Origin: Sphaerisporangium rufum
GTDB lineage: Bacteria; Actinomycetota; Actinomycetes; Streptosporangiales; Streptosporangiaceae
Assembly (NCBI RefSeq): GCF_016863395.1
Contig: NZ_BOOU01000083.1
Coordinates: 1-60,956, forward strand
Length of the DNA stretch: 60,956 bases
Direction of reading: 5' to 3'
Made by a program: the position numbers and the translations under genes
The notes under the pieces: model-generated
Databases searched by the model: none
Seen by the model: the letters and a program-made list of their open reading frames with translations, nothing else
Told to the model about the DNA's origin: nothing
In this document: positions 35,211 to 42,967 of the stretch, piece by piece
Layout: every line of letters begins with the position of its first letter
Position numbering within the stretch: position 1 is the stretch's first letter

Positions 35211-35295
35211 GGCGGAGGCGGGCGTCCCGGTTCCGCCGAGGATCGGCCGCGCGGGACCTCAGGCTCGGCGGAGGCCCGGCGTCCCGGTTCCGCCG
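35211..35295. repeat. two direct copies of a GC-rich 30-bp element
   Basis: GGCGGAGGCGGGCGTCCCGG followed by TTCCGCC at 35211-35237 recurs with small changes at 35267-35295. Each copy could also fold (GGCGGA with TCCGCC). It lies in the gap between the kinase start and the hydrolase stop. Confidence 0.55.
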
Positions 35296-35334
35296 CCGAG
35301 CCTTCGTGGGCGCGGGGATCTCAGGCGGGCGATC

Positions 35335-36273
35335 TCAGGCGGTGGCGAGGATCTCGTGCAGGCGGGCGGCGAACGCGGCCGGGTCGGCGCCGAAACCGCC
35401 GTGGTCGCCGGGCAGCGGGACCGGTTCGGTGTCCAGTGCCTCGGCCAGCGCGTAGGTGGCCCGGACCCATGGCTCGCCGTGCGAGGTCTCGCCGACCGCC
35501 GGGACCACCGGCACCGTGGACCTGCCCAGTCCGGTCAGGTCGGGGACGTACCGGGAGAACGGCGGCACCTCGTAGCCGATGAAGAACGCCGCGTTCCTCT
35601 CCAGCCGGGCCAGCATCGCCATCGTCTCCGGGTCCGGCTCGCCCTGCGGTGCCTCGCCCCCGCCGGGGATCCGGTCCGGTGCCGGGCCGTCGGGTCCGCC
35701 GTCCTCGGCGGCCTGGCCGCTCGGGGCGACTCCGCCGGACGCGTCCCCCGGAGCGTCCGCGTCGCCGGCCGGCGCCAGGGACGCGCCGAAGACCTGGTGG
35801 GCGGCGGCCGGGCCGGACTCGTGGAACGCCTCCTCGACCCGGGCCATCACCTCCCGCCAGTGGTCGCGCTCGGGCAGCAGGCCGAACAGCGGCGGCTCGT
35901 GCGCGACCAGGACCCGCACCAGCTCGGGCCGGCGGGCGGCCAGCTCCAGCCCGATGATCGCACCGGAACTGTTGCCGAAGACGCGGGCGGGTGCGTCCGG
36001 GGTCACGCCGGCCGCGGCCAGTACCCGCGCCGCGTCATCACCGTGCGTCTCGACGGGCTGCGGCTCCGGCGGGCCGGCGAGCGGGCTGCGGGAGTTGCCG
36101 CGCCGGTCGTAGGTCACCACCGTGTACCGGTCGGCCAGCCGCTCGGCCAGGCCCGCGTACCCGGCCGCGTCGTACACGCCGCCGCAGATGAGCAGCAGGA
36201 CGGGACCGGAGCCGCGGACCTCGTAGTGCAGGGTCGCGCCGGAGACGGCGAGGGTGTTCGTCACGGGGCTCAT
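35335..36273 (-). CDS. alpha/beta hydrolase
   Basis: 312 residues. Alpha/beta-hydrolase fold: VLLLICGGVYDAAGY oxyanion region, TYDRRGNSRS, nucleophile elbow GNSSG (Ser near 102), an acidic loop near the end and the likely catalytic His in PLPGDHGGFG. A lid insertion of about 55 residues at roughly 163-218 is Gly/Pro/Ala/Asp-rich and looks disordered. Substrate unknown. The ATG at 36273 has GGAGG 7 nt upstream; the ATG at 36279 is too close to that site. It is 150 bp downstream of the siderophore exporter on the same strand, so a role in siderophore hydrolysis is possible but unproven. Confidence 0.83.
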   Translation of the reverse strand: MSPVTNTLAVSGATLHYEVRGSGPVLLLICGGVYDAAGYAGLAERLADRYTVVTYDRRGNSRSPLAGPPEPQPVETHGDDAARVLAAAGVTPDAPARVFGNSSGAIIGLELAARRPELVRVLVAHEPPLFGLLPERDHWREVMARVEEAFHESGPAAAHQVFGASLAPAGDADAPGDASGGVAPSGQAAEDGGPDGPAPDRIPGGGEAPQGEPDPETMAMLARLERNAAFFIGYEVPPFSRYVPDLTGLGRSTVPVVPAVGETSHGEPWVRATYALAEALDTEPVPLPGDHGGFGADPAAFAARLHEILATA

Positions 36274-36423
36274 GTTCATTCCTCCATCGGAACGGATGGT
36301 CGGCGGCCGATCTCATCCGTGGGTCAACGTCTCGTACGGGGGGAGCGGGCTCCCGCGGGGGAGCGGCTCGGTGGGGGACGCGGGGGGCGGTGTCCTGACG
36401 TCGGGCGAGCTCTTCCCGGACGA

Positions 36424-37995
36424 TCACCGCGCCTTCGCGTCCGCCCGGGACCCCGCGTCCGCCGCGGGCTCCCGCCGCGCGCGAAGCGCCAGGGCGAGCA
36501 GCACGGCCAGCAGGACGAAGATCGCCACGCCGAGCCCGGCGGTGACGTGCATCGCCGTGGTGAACGCCTCACCGGCGGCGGCCAGCAGCCGTTCCCCGGT
36601 GGCTTCGGGCGACCGCCCGGCCACGGCGGTGGCGGAGGCGATGGTCTCCCGCGCCGCGCCGGCCGCGTCGCCCGGCACGCCGTCCAGCGCGGCGCCGGCC
36701 ATCCCGTGCCGGTACACGGCGGCACCGACGCTCCCCAGCAGGGCAAGCCCGAGATTGGACCCGAACACGTTGCCGGTCTCCGACAGCGAGGCCGCGGCCC
36801 CCGCCTTCTCCGGCGGCGCGGCGCCGACCACCATGCCGGTGCCCAGCACGAACAGCGGGCCCACGCCGAACGCGGTGACGGCGATGCCGGCCACCACCGG
36901 CACCAGGCCGGCCGGGCCGCCGGCCTGAGTGATGACCAGCAGGGCGGCGGCCGAGACGGCGAGCCCGCCGGCCATGGCGGTGACCGGCCGCATCCAGCGC
37001 AGGGCCAGCGGCGCGAGCAGCGTGCCGGCCGCTATCCCGATCCCGGTCGGCGCCTGCCACAGGCCGGCTTCGCCGGGCGGCAGGCGCAGCACGCTCTGCA
37101 GGTACTGGGTGGTCAGCAGGCTGGTACCGGCCAGCACGCCGGACGCCGCCAGCATTCCCGGCAGCGCCGCCCGGACGGACGGCAGCGCGAGCAGCGACAG
37201 GTTCACCAGCGGGTCGGCCAGCCGCAGCTGGCGCCGGACGAACACCACGCCGGCCGCCGTACCGGCCAGGATCGCCAGGACGGCCGCCGCCGGCGCCCCG
37301 CCGCCGGCCGCCAGCTCCTTGACGCCGTACACGACCGGCAGGATCGCGGCCAGCGACAGCGCCACGCTGGGCAGGTCGAGCCGCCCGGCCCGCGGCCCGC
37401 GGTACTCGGGCAGCAGGAACGGCCCGGTCACCAGCAGCAGGCACATCACCGGCACGCCGAGCAGGAACACCGAGCCCCACCAGAAGCGCTCCAGCATCAG
37501 CCCGCCCACGATGGGACCGAGCGCGGCGCCGCCGAACTGGCAGGCCGCCCACAGGGAGATGGCCACGCCGCGCTGCCGCCCGTCGCGGAACATGTTGCTG
37601 ATCAGCGCCAGCGTCGACGGCGACAGCGTGGCACCGGCCACGCCGAGCAGGGCCCGGGCGCCGATGAGCATCGCGGTGCTCGTCGCGAACGCGGTCAGCA
37701 CGGAGGCGGCGGTGAAGGCGGCGGCCCCGGCGAGCAGCAGCCGGCGACGGCCGACCCGGTCGCCGAGATCGCCCATCGTGATCAGAAAGCCGGCGAGCGT
37801 GAAGCCGTAGACGTCGGTGATCCAGAGCTGCTGGGTGCCGGTCGCGCCGAGGTCGGCGCTCAGGTGCGGCAGTGCCAGGAACAGGACGCCGATGTCCACG
37901 GCCACCAGCAGGGTGGGGAGGATGAGGACCGTCAACCCGGTCCATTCCCGCCATCCCGCCCGGACACCGGGGGCGGCGGAGGTCGTGTGCTCCAT
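36424..37995 (-). CDS. MFS transporter, DHA2 (14-helix) type; probable siderophore exporter
   Basis: 523 residues with about 14 hydrophobic helices. DHA2 features: LVAVDIGVLFLALPHLSADL in helix 1, MGDLGDRVGRRRLLLAGAAA motif A, and GVAGATLSPSTLALISNMF motif C-like. This family exports drugs, dyes and siderophores. It is the last minus-strand gene of the siderophore region, 161 bp after the decarboxylase; vibrioferrin and staphyloferrin loci also encode an MFS exporter. ATG with AAGGA upstream. No separate iron box was found in the 161-bp gap, so co-transcription with the biosynthetic genes is assumed. Confidence 0.85.
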   Translation of the reverse strand: MEHTTSAAPGVRAGWREWTGLTVLILPTLLVAVDIGVLFLALPHLSADLGATGTQQLWITDVYGFTLAGFLITMGDLGDRVGRRRLLLAGAAAFTAASVLTAFATSTAMLIGARALLGVAGATLSPSTLALISNMFRDGRQRGVAISLWAACQFGGAALGPIVGGLMLERFWWGSVFLLGVPVMCLLLVTGPFLLPEYRGPRAGRLDLPSVALSLAAILPVVYGVKELAAGGGAPAAAVLAILAGTAAGVVFVRRQLRLADPLVNLSLLALPSVRAALPGMLAASGVLAGTSLLTTQYLQSVLRLPPGEAGLWQAPTGIGIAAGTLLAPLALRWMRPVTAMAGGLAVSAAALLVITQAGGPAGLVPVVAGIAVTAFGVGPLFVLGTGMVVGAAPPEKAGAAASLSETGNVFGSNLGLALLGSVGAAVYRHGMAGAALDGVPGDAAGAARETIASATAVAGRSPEATGERLLAAAGEAFTTAMHVTAGLGVAIFVLLAVLLALALRARREPAADAGSRADAKAR

Positions 37996-38156
37996 GGAGA
38001 TCCTTCACGGCTGCGGGCGCTGGTGGTGCCCGGGGGCACCTCTCGCCGTCCGGTCGGAGCGGGCGGTGGTATTTCGACATCCGGACGAACCCGAATTCAT
38101 AACCACGGCCGGTTTCTCCCGGGAATCCGCTGTCCGCCCCCTGGCGAAGGGCCGCC

Positions 38157-39275
38157 TCAGCCGAGGTGGTGGAAACCCGGCTTCGGGTGCATGAGGAAGT
38201 CGTGGTGGGAGATCGTCCACGCGTAGGCCCCGGCCAGGCCGAACACCACCACGTCCCCGGGGGCGATCGAGGTGACGACCCGGCGGGCCAGCACGTCCTT
38301 CGGCGTGCACAGCTGGCCGGCGATGGTCACCGGCTCACCGGTCACCCCGGCGCGCCCGCGCCCGGGGGAGGGCAGCACCGCGAACGGCTGGTCGTGGCCC
38401 TTGGCGGCCGGGGTGCGCAGGTGATGAGTGCCGCCGGCCACCACGGCGAACACCTCGCCGTGCACCCGCTTCACGTCGATCACCCGGGTGACGTACCAGC
38501 CGCAGTACGCGGTGAGGGCCCGCCCGGGTTCGACGCGCAAGGTTTCGCCGGGGGCGCGCAGCGCGGCGAGCCCGCGCCCGTAGGCCGCCCAGTCGAACCG
38601 CGCCTCGGGGTCGGCGTAGGACACCGCCATCCCGCCGCCCAGATTGATCTCCAGCCCGGCCGGCCCCGGCAGGGAGCGGGCGAAGGCGAGGGCGTGCCGG
38701 GCCAGGCCGAGCAGGGCGCCGGCGTCGAGCCCGCTGGCCAGGTGCGCGTGCACCCCGCGCAGCCGGACCCGCCGCCGCCCGGCGAGCAGGTCCAGGCACT
38801 CCCGCACCCCGGCGGGGTCCATGCCGAACGGGGTCGCGCCGCCGCCCATGGCCAGCGCGGCGCCCGCGACCGGCACGTCCAGGTTGACCCGCAGCAGGAT
38901 CTCCGCCGGGACGCCGAGCGCGAGCAGCCGTGCGAGCTCGCCGGGGCTCTCCACGTGCAGCCGGTGCACGCCGAGGGCGAGCTCGGCGTCGGTCTTGCCC
39001 GGCCCGCCGAACGCCAGCCGCGCGCCCGGCAGCACCTGGCGTACGTGCGCCGCCTCGCCGTGCGAGGCGACCTCGAACCCGTCGACGTGCCGGGCCAGCG
39101 TCCGCAGCAGCCCGGGGTCGGGGTTGGCCTTGACCGCGTAGTACAGCTCGACTCCGGGCAGCGCGCCGCGCACCGCGGCGGCGTGCCGGTCCAGCCCGGC
39201 CAGGTCGTAGAGGTACGCGGGCGACTCGCCGGCGATCCGGCCGGCGTACGCGCGCACCGCGTCGGGCACCTTCAC
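38157..39275 (-). CDS. PLP-dependent decarboxylase, fold type III (siderophore biosynthesis)
   Basis: 372 residues. Alanine-racemase-like barrel with the PLP lysine in YYAVKANPDP (Lys49), HLASGLDAG, Gly-rich EINLGGGMAVSY for the phosphate, and a beta domain with the catalytic cysteine in GQLCTPKDVLARR. This is the ornithine/diaminopimelate decarboxylase family; siderophore members (PvsE, SbnH) decarboxylate a citryl-amino acid intermediate. The gene follows the IucA/IucC synthetases, supporting that role. GTG start at 39275 overlaps by 4 nt (GTGA) with the stop of a 77-codon linker ORF. The substrate (citryl-serine, -diaminopropionate or -ornithine) cannot be told from sequence alone. Confidence 0.87.
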   Translation of the reverse strand: MKVPDAVRAYAGRIAGESPAYLYDLAGLDRHAAAVRGALPGVELYYAVKANPDPGLLRTLARHVDGFEVASHGEAAHVRQVLPGARLAFGGPGKTDAELALGVHRLHVESPGELARLLALGVPAEILLRVNLDVPVAGAALAMGGGATPFGMDPAGVRECLDLLAGRRRVRLRGVHAHLASGLDAGALLGLARHALAFARSLPGPAGLEINLGGGMAVSYADPEARFDWAAYGRGLAALRAPGETLRVEPGRALTAYCGWYVTRVIDVKRVHGEVFAVVAGGTHHLRTPAAKGHDQPFAVLPSPGRGRAGVTGEPVTIAGQLCTPKDVLARRVVTSIAPGDVVVFGLAGAYAWTISHHDFLMHPKPGFHHLG

Positions 39276-39505
39276 CGGCGCCCCCGGCCCGCTCCGGCAC
39301 CGGCCCGGGCGCTCGCGGGACCGGCGGCGGCCGGGCGCCTACCGGTCCGGGTGCTCGCCGATCCGGCGCCGGTCCGGGTGCTCGCCAGGCCGGCGCCGGT
39401 CCGGGTGCTCGCCAGGCCGGCGCCGGTCCGGGTGCTCGCCGGCCCGGCCCTCGACCAGCGGGGTGCGGCGGGTTCCGGCCCGGGCCGGGGCGCGTTCTGG
39501 ATCAT
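39272..39505 (-). CDS. 77-codon linker ORF of repeats between IucA/IucC and decarboxylase genes
   Basis: The ATG at 39505 overlaps the upstream synthetase stop by 4 nt (ATGA), and its stop overlaps the decarboxylase GTG by 4 nt (GTGA). The product begins MIQNAPRPGPEPAAP and then has four 9-residue units close to GLASTRTGA, ending in Ala/Gly/Arg-rich sequence. It is basic, with no fold or family I can recognise. Third-position GC is very high, as in real genes, but this is weak evidence in such DNA. Its main role may be to carry ribosomes across the gap between two genes. No homologue can be claimed. Confidence 0.5.
   Translation of the reverse strand: MIQNAPRPGPEPAAPRWSRAGPASTRTGAGLASTRTGAGLASTRTGAGSASTRTGRRPAAAGPASARAGAGAGRGRR
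39342..39440. repeat. 27-bp tandem repeat, four copies
   Basis: The core CCGGTCCGGGTGCTCGCC occurs at 39342, 39369, 39396 and 39423, exactly 27 bp apart; the two central units are identical. The unit is divisible by three, so gain or loss of a copy keeps the linker ORF open. No spacers, so not CRISPR. Confidence 0.9.
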
Positions 39506-41235
39506 GGGTGGGCTCCCGGGTGGGCGGCGGACAGCGGGTTGGCGACGGGGACGTAGCCGGCGTCGCGGTCGGCCGCCCGGGCCCAGCGGGTGGCCAGGTT
39601 GGCCTTGGCGGGCAGCGGCACCCCGGCCAGCAGGTCGGCCAGCGCCGGCGGGCGCCCGTGATCGGCCGCGTGGCGGTCCAGCCGGTCCCGGGCGCGGGCC
39701 CACAGCTCGGCGAGCAACCCGTCCGTCGCCGGGTGCCCCGCCCCGGCACGTCCCGCAGACGACGGCCCGGAACGGCCCGGCCGGTCCGCGCCCGCCGGGC
39801 CGGCCAACCGGGCGACGGTGGCGGCGATCTCCGCCAGGTGGTTGACCAGCAGGCAGTACACCACCCGGTGCCAGCCCCGCGCGGCGTCGTAGGTCAGCGC
39901 CGCGGCGACCGGCCCGGGCAGCGCGGACACCTCGTGCCGCCCGGCGACCAGCTTGGCGCCCTCCAGGTCCCGGAAGACCGCCTCGACCGGCAGCCCGCCG
40001 GCGTCCAGCCCGACCAGCACGTTCTGCAGGTGGCACTCCAGCACCACGCCGTGCCGGAAGTAGGCGTCCAGCACCGGCGGCGCCACCCGGTCGACGTACG
40101 CCGTCCACCACCGCACCGGGTCGCGCCGCACGGCGGCCACCACCGCGTCCGGCACCGCGCCGGACCACCGGCCGCCGTCCAGCGCGGCGAGCGCCCCGGC
40201 CAGCACCGGGGTGACACCGGGCCCGGTCACCGCCCACGGCGCGGCCCGGACGATCACCCCCAGGCCCTCCACCAGCCGGGTGCCGAGCGCGGCCGACCGG
40301 TAGCCGGGTTCGGGCAGCCACCGGGTGCCGGGGAAGCGATCGGCCAGGGCGGCGAACAGCGGGGCCAGCCGGGCGGTCAGCTCGACCGCGCCGGCCAGCT
40401 CGTACCAGGAGTTCTTGCGCACGCAGTTGGTGATGCGCACGTCCAGGCTGAACTTCAGGCACGCGCCGGCGCCCGGCGCGTACACCGTGCGCACCGAGGA
40501 GGTGGGTACGGCCGGCCCCGGTACCTCGCCCAGGTCGGCCAGCCGGCCGTCGGCGAGCGGGGCGGCCAGCTCGGCGGCGAGCAGTTCCAGCTGCCAGGGG
40601 TGGGCGGGCAGCAGGGTGTGGCCGGGCGGGGCCGTGCCGAGCCGGTCGATCGCCCCGGTGTCGCCGCCGGCCGCGCGCACGTCGTCCCGGACGGCGAGCA
40701 GCCGCAGCGGAAACGCGGCGTGCGCCTCGGGGGCGTACCGCAGCCAGCCGTCGCCGCCGCGCGCCTTGGGGGCCGGGTGGAACGGATGCCCGTGCACCAG
40801 CGCCTGCTCCGACGCCAGCCACGGGTCGTCCGGCGGCCGGGCGGCGGCCCGGGCGCCGAGCAGCTGCGCGATGGCCGACCGGCTGCGCGCCACCTGGCCG
40901 GCGAACTCGTCGTTGCGGCCCGCGCCCGAGCCGGCCAGCTCGGCCTCGGCCAGCCGGACCAGCCGGTCGGCGGTCAGCGCGAGCCAGCGGCCCCGCTCCA
41001 GCCGCTCGGCCGGCCCGTCCAGGCGCAGCGCGAGCCCGCCGGAGACCGGCACCCGCAGCAGCTCGCCGGCCAGCCGGAGCGTGAGGTAGCGGCCCGCCGG
41101 CCACACCTGGCCGCGCGGCCCGGCCACCTCGCGGACGCAGCACCGCAGCAGCGCCGCCAGCGTCGCCTGCTCGGCCTGGCCGCCGGTCGTGCCGGCGCCG
41201 CCCGCGGCGTGGCGGGCGAGGATGGCGCCGGTCAC
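39502..41235 (-). CDS. IucA/IucC-family NIS synthetase
   Basis: 577 residues. NIS synthetase with VHGHPFHPAPKARGG in the nucleotide site near residue 146, LLPAHPWQLELL, SSVRTVYAP, the KFSLDVRITNCVRKNSWYEL block near 265-284, and HGVVLECHLQNVLVGLD near 410 with the catalytic region. FhuF-like cysteines are not seen at the C-terminus. Such enzymes adenylate a carboxylate (often citrate) and condense it with an amine or alcohol. GTG start at 41235 overlaps the stop of a 40-codon linker ORF by 4 nt (GTGA). With the second synthetase, decarboxylase and ATP-grasp ligase it forms a siderophore operon. Confidence 0.92.
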   Translation of the reverse strand: MTGAILARHAAGGAGTTGGQAEQATLAALLRCCVREVAGPRGQVWPAGRYLTLRLAGELLRVPVSGGLALRLDGPAERLERGRWLALTADRLVRLAEAELAGSGAGRNDEFAGQVARSRSAIAQLLGARAAARPPDDPWLASEQALVHGHPFHPAPKARGGDGWLRYAPEAHAAFPLRLLAVRDDVRAAGGDTGAIDRLGTAPPGHTLLPAHPWQLELLAAELAAPLADGRLADLGEVPGPAVPTSSVRTVYAPGAGACLKFSLDVRITNCVRKNSWYELAGAVELTARLAPLFAALADRFPGTRWLPEPGYRSAALGTRLVEGLGVIVRAAPWAVTGPGVTPVLAGALAALDGGRWSGAVPDAVVAAVRRDPVRWWTAYVDRVAPPVLDAYFRHGVVLECHLQNVLVGLDAGGLPVEAVFRDLEGAKLVAGRHEVSALPGPVAAALTYDAARGWHRVVYCLLVNHLAEIAATVARLAGPAGADRPGRSGPSSAGRAGAGHPATDGLLAELWARARDRLDRHAADHGRPPALADLLAGVPLPAKANLATRWARAADRDAGYVPVANPLSAAHPGAHP

Positions 41236-41354
41236 CGGCCGCCGCCGCCCGCTGGAGCCCCGTGGCCGGGTCGAAGAAGGTTCACGGGCGACGGCTTTCC
41301 GGTAGGCGCCATCACGGTGCGGGCCCGCGCCGCCGGGCGGGAGCCGGCGGTCAT
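41232..41354 (-). CDS. 40-codon linker ORF between the two NIS synthetase genes
   Basis: ATG at 41354 overlaps the stop of the upstream synthetase (ATGA) and its stop overlaps the GTG of the next synthetase (GTGA). The product (MTAGSRPAARARTVMAP...) is basic, Pro/Gly/Arg-rich and ends in a Gly run; no domain. The arrangement at both ends mirrors the 77-codon linker ORF further on. Coding character is moderate. It may matter only for translational coupling. Confidence 0.45.
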   Translation of the reverse strand: MTAGSRPAARARTVMAPTGKPSPVNLLRPGHGAPAGGGGR

Positions 41355-42967
41355 GGGCCGGTCCGCCCGGCCGGCGGCCGGCGGAGGTAGTTCGGGCCGC
41401 TGGTGCCGTAGTGCTTGTTGACGTCGGCGGCGATCAGAGACCGGTCGGCCAGGGTGCCGGCGGTCACCATCGACTTGCCGACCAGCCGGGCGGCCTCCAG
41501 GGTGCGGGCGCGCAGCAGGCGGGCCATCGGGTGGTCGCCGTACCCGGCGAGCGCGCCCGCCAGCGCCGGGGCGACCAGGTCGCCGTGCCCGGCCCCGAAG
41601 GCGACCGCGGCGGCGGCCAGGTGCAGGGTGATGGTGACGAAGACGTCGGCCAGCGCGTGCGGGTCGGCGGTGAACAGCCGCCGGTCGGTGAAGGCCGGGA
41701 CGGGCAGGCCCGCGCCGAGCAGCCGGCCGGGGGAGATGAGCAGCCCGTCGTTGTCCTTGACCAGCAGCCGCATGGCGGGCGCGCCGTCCGGGCCGAAGAC
41801 CAGGGCCAGGTTCTGCTGGTGGGCCTCCAGCGCGATGCCGTACCGGACGAACAGCCGGACGTTCCAGCCGAACAGCAGTTTCAGGTACTCCGCCAGCAGG
41901 GCCCGCGCATCGCCGCCGCGATGCCGGGCGGCGACCTGGTCGAGCACCCGGGCGCCGGGCGGGCCGGGCGCCGGGGCGAGCAGCGCGGCGACCGGCACGA
42001 TGTCGCCGGGCGGCAGCCGGCGCACCATCCAGGCGAGGTGCTCGTCCCCGGCGTGGGCGTAGGTCCGCTCGTCGGCCACCAGCACCGGCAGGTCCGGCTC
42101 GCGGGCGAGCACCCGGTCGAGCAGGACCTCGGCCAGCGCGCCGTCGTCCAGCGTGCCGGGCCTGATGGAGCGCCGGTTGCGCGCGCCGAGGGTGCTGGTG
42201 GCGAGCGGCAGCTTCAGATGGGTGCGCCCGTCCACCGCCACGGTGCGCATGGACAGCGTGGGCCGCACGGTGAGGTGCGGCTCGGGCAGGATCCGCACCC
42301 CGGGGATGGCCCGCACCGCGTCCACGGTCAGCGGGTGCACCGGGAACAGCGGGTCCCCGTCGCCCGCCGCGGCGGGCCACCACTCCGGGGTCCGGCCGTG
42401 CGCGACCACCCGGCCGGCCGGTACGGCGGCCCAGCGCAGCGGGAAGGCCGGCGCGAACTCCGGCGCGTGCGCGACCAGCTGCCGGTCGGTCAGCCCCGGC
42501 CGGGCCCGGGAGGTGGGGTAGACCGGGTGGTCGAGGAACGCGGCGAGCGACTCGTAGGCGATCAGGGCGGGGGCGGTGCGCAGCCGGGCCGCGACCGCGG
42601 CCCGGTGCGCGCGGTGCAGCCGCTCGGCGCGCAGCGCGGCCCGGCACTCCTCGGTGAAGGCGGCCACCCCGGCGGCGTCCCGCGGCCCGGCGAGCTCGGC
42701 GAGCGCGCCGAGCACCTCGGCGAGGGCCGGCGCCTCGCCCGGCGCGACCGCGAAGTCCTGGAACAGGCCGCCGGGTGCCAGCCGAACCCGCCGCCCGCCG
42801 GGCAGCGCGAGCCGCACCTGGTGCGCCTCGCGGGTCACCCGGGACGCCAGCCCGCCGTAGTCCTCGCGCAGCAGCGCGTCCAGCACCCGGGCCGCCAGGT
42901 ACGCCTCCGCGCCGTCGTCGCCGGCCCGGTCCGGCCGGTCCACCGGGGCGGGGCGGGCGGAGGTCAC
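41351..42967 (-). CDS. IucA/IucC-family NIS synthetase (second)
   Basis: 538 residues. NIS motifs: LFPVHPLTVDAVRAIPG, ILPEPHLTVRPTLSMRTV, LKLPLATSTLGARNRRSIRP near 250, and FVRYGIALEAHQQNLALVFG near 395 followed by VKDNDGLLISP. It is clearly diverged from the other synthetase, so the pair probably makes the two halves of one siderophore. GTG at 42967 overlaps the ATP-grasp stop by 4 nt (GTGA) and has GGTGG 5-6 nt upstream; this fits better than the in-frame start at 42979. The stop overlaps the next linker ORF by 4 nt. Confidence 0.92.
   Translation of the reverse strand: MTSARPAPVDRPDRAGDDGAEAYLAARVLDALLREDYGGLASRVTREAHQVRLALPGGRRVRLAPGGLFQDFAVAPGEAPALAEVLGALAELAGPRDAAGVAAFTEECRAALRAERLHRAHRAAVAARLRTAPALIAYESLAAFLDHPVYPTSRARPGLTDRQLVAHAPEFAPAFPLRWAAVPAGRVVAHGRTPEWWPAAAGDGDPLFPVHPLTVDAVRAIPGVRILPEPHLTVRPTLSMRTVAVDGRTHLKLPLATSTLGARNRRSIRPGTLDDGALAEVLLDRVLAREPDLPVLVADERTYAHAGDEHLAWMVRRLPPGDIVPVAALLAPAPGPPGARVLDQVAARHRGGDARALLAEYLKLLFGWNVRLFVRYGIALEAHQQNLALVFGPDGAPAMRLLVKDNDGLLISPGRLLGAGLPVPAFTDRRLFTADPHALADVFVTITLHLAAAAVAFGAGHGDLVAPALAGALAGYGDHPMARLLRARTLEAARLVGKSMVTAGTLADRSLIAADVNKHYGTSGPNYLRRPPAGRTGP

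Noticed and set aside
33934..38226. 1430-codon plus-strand ORF across the kinase, hydrolase and MFS genes
   Set aside because: Antisense shadow; spans three well-supported minus-strand genes and has repetitive Arg/Gly/Gln composition.
39342..39440. CRISPR-like repeat
   Set aside because: The 27-bp units are directly adjacent without unique spacers, and no cas genes exist in the window.
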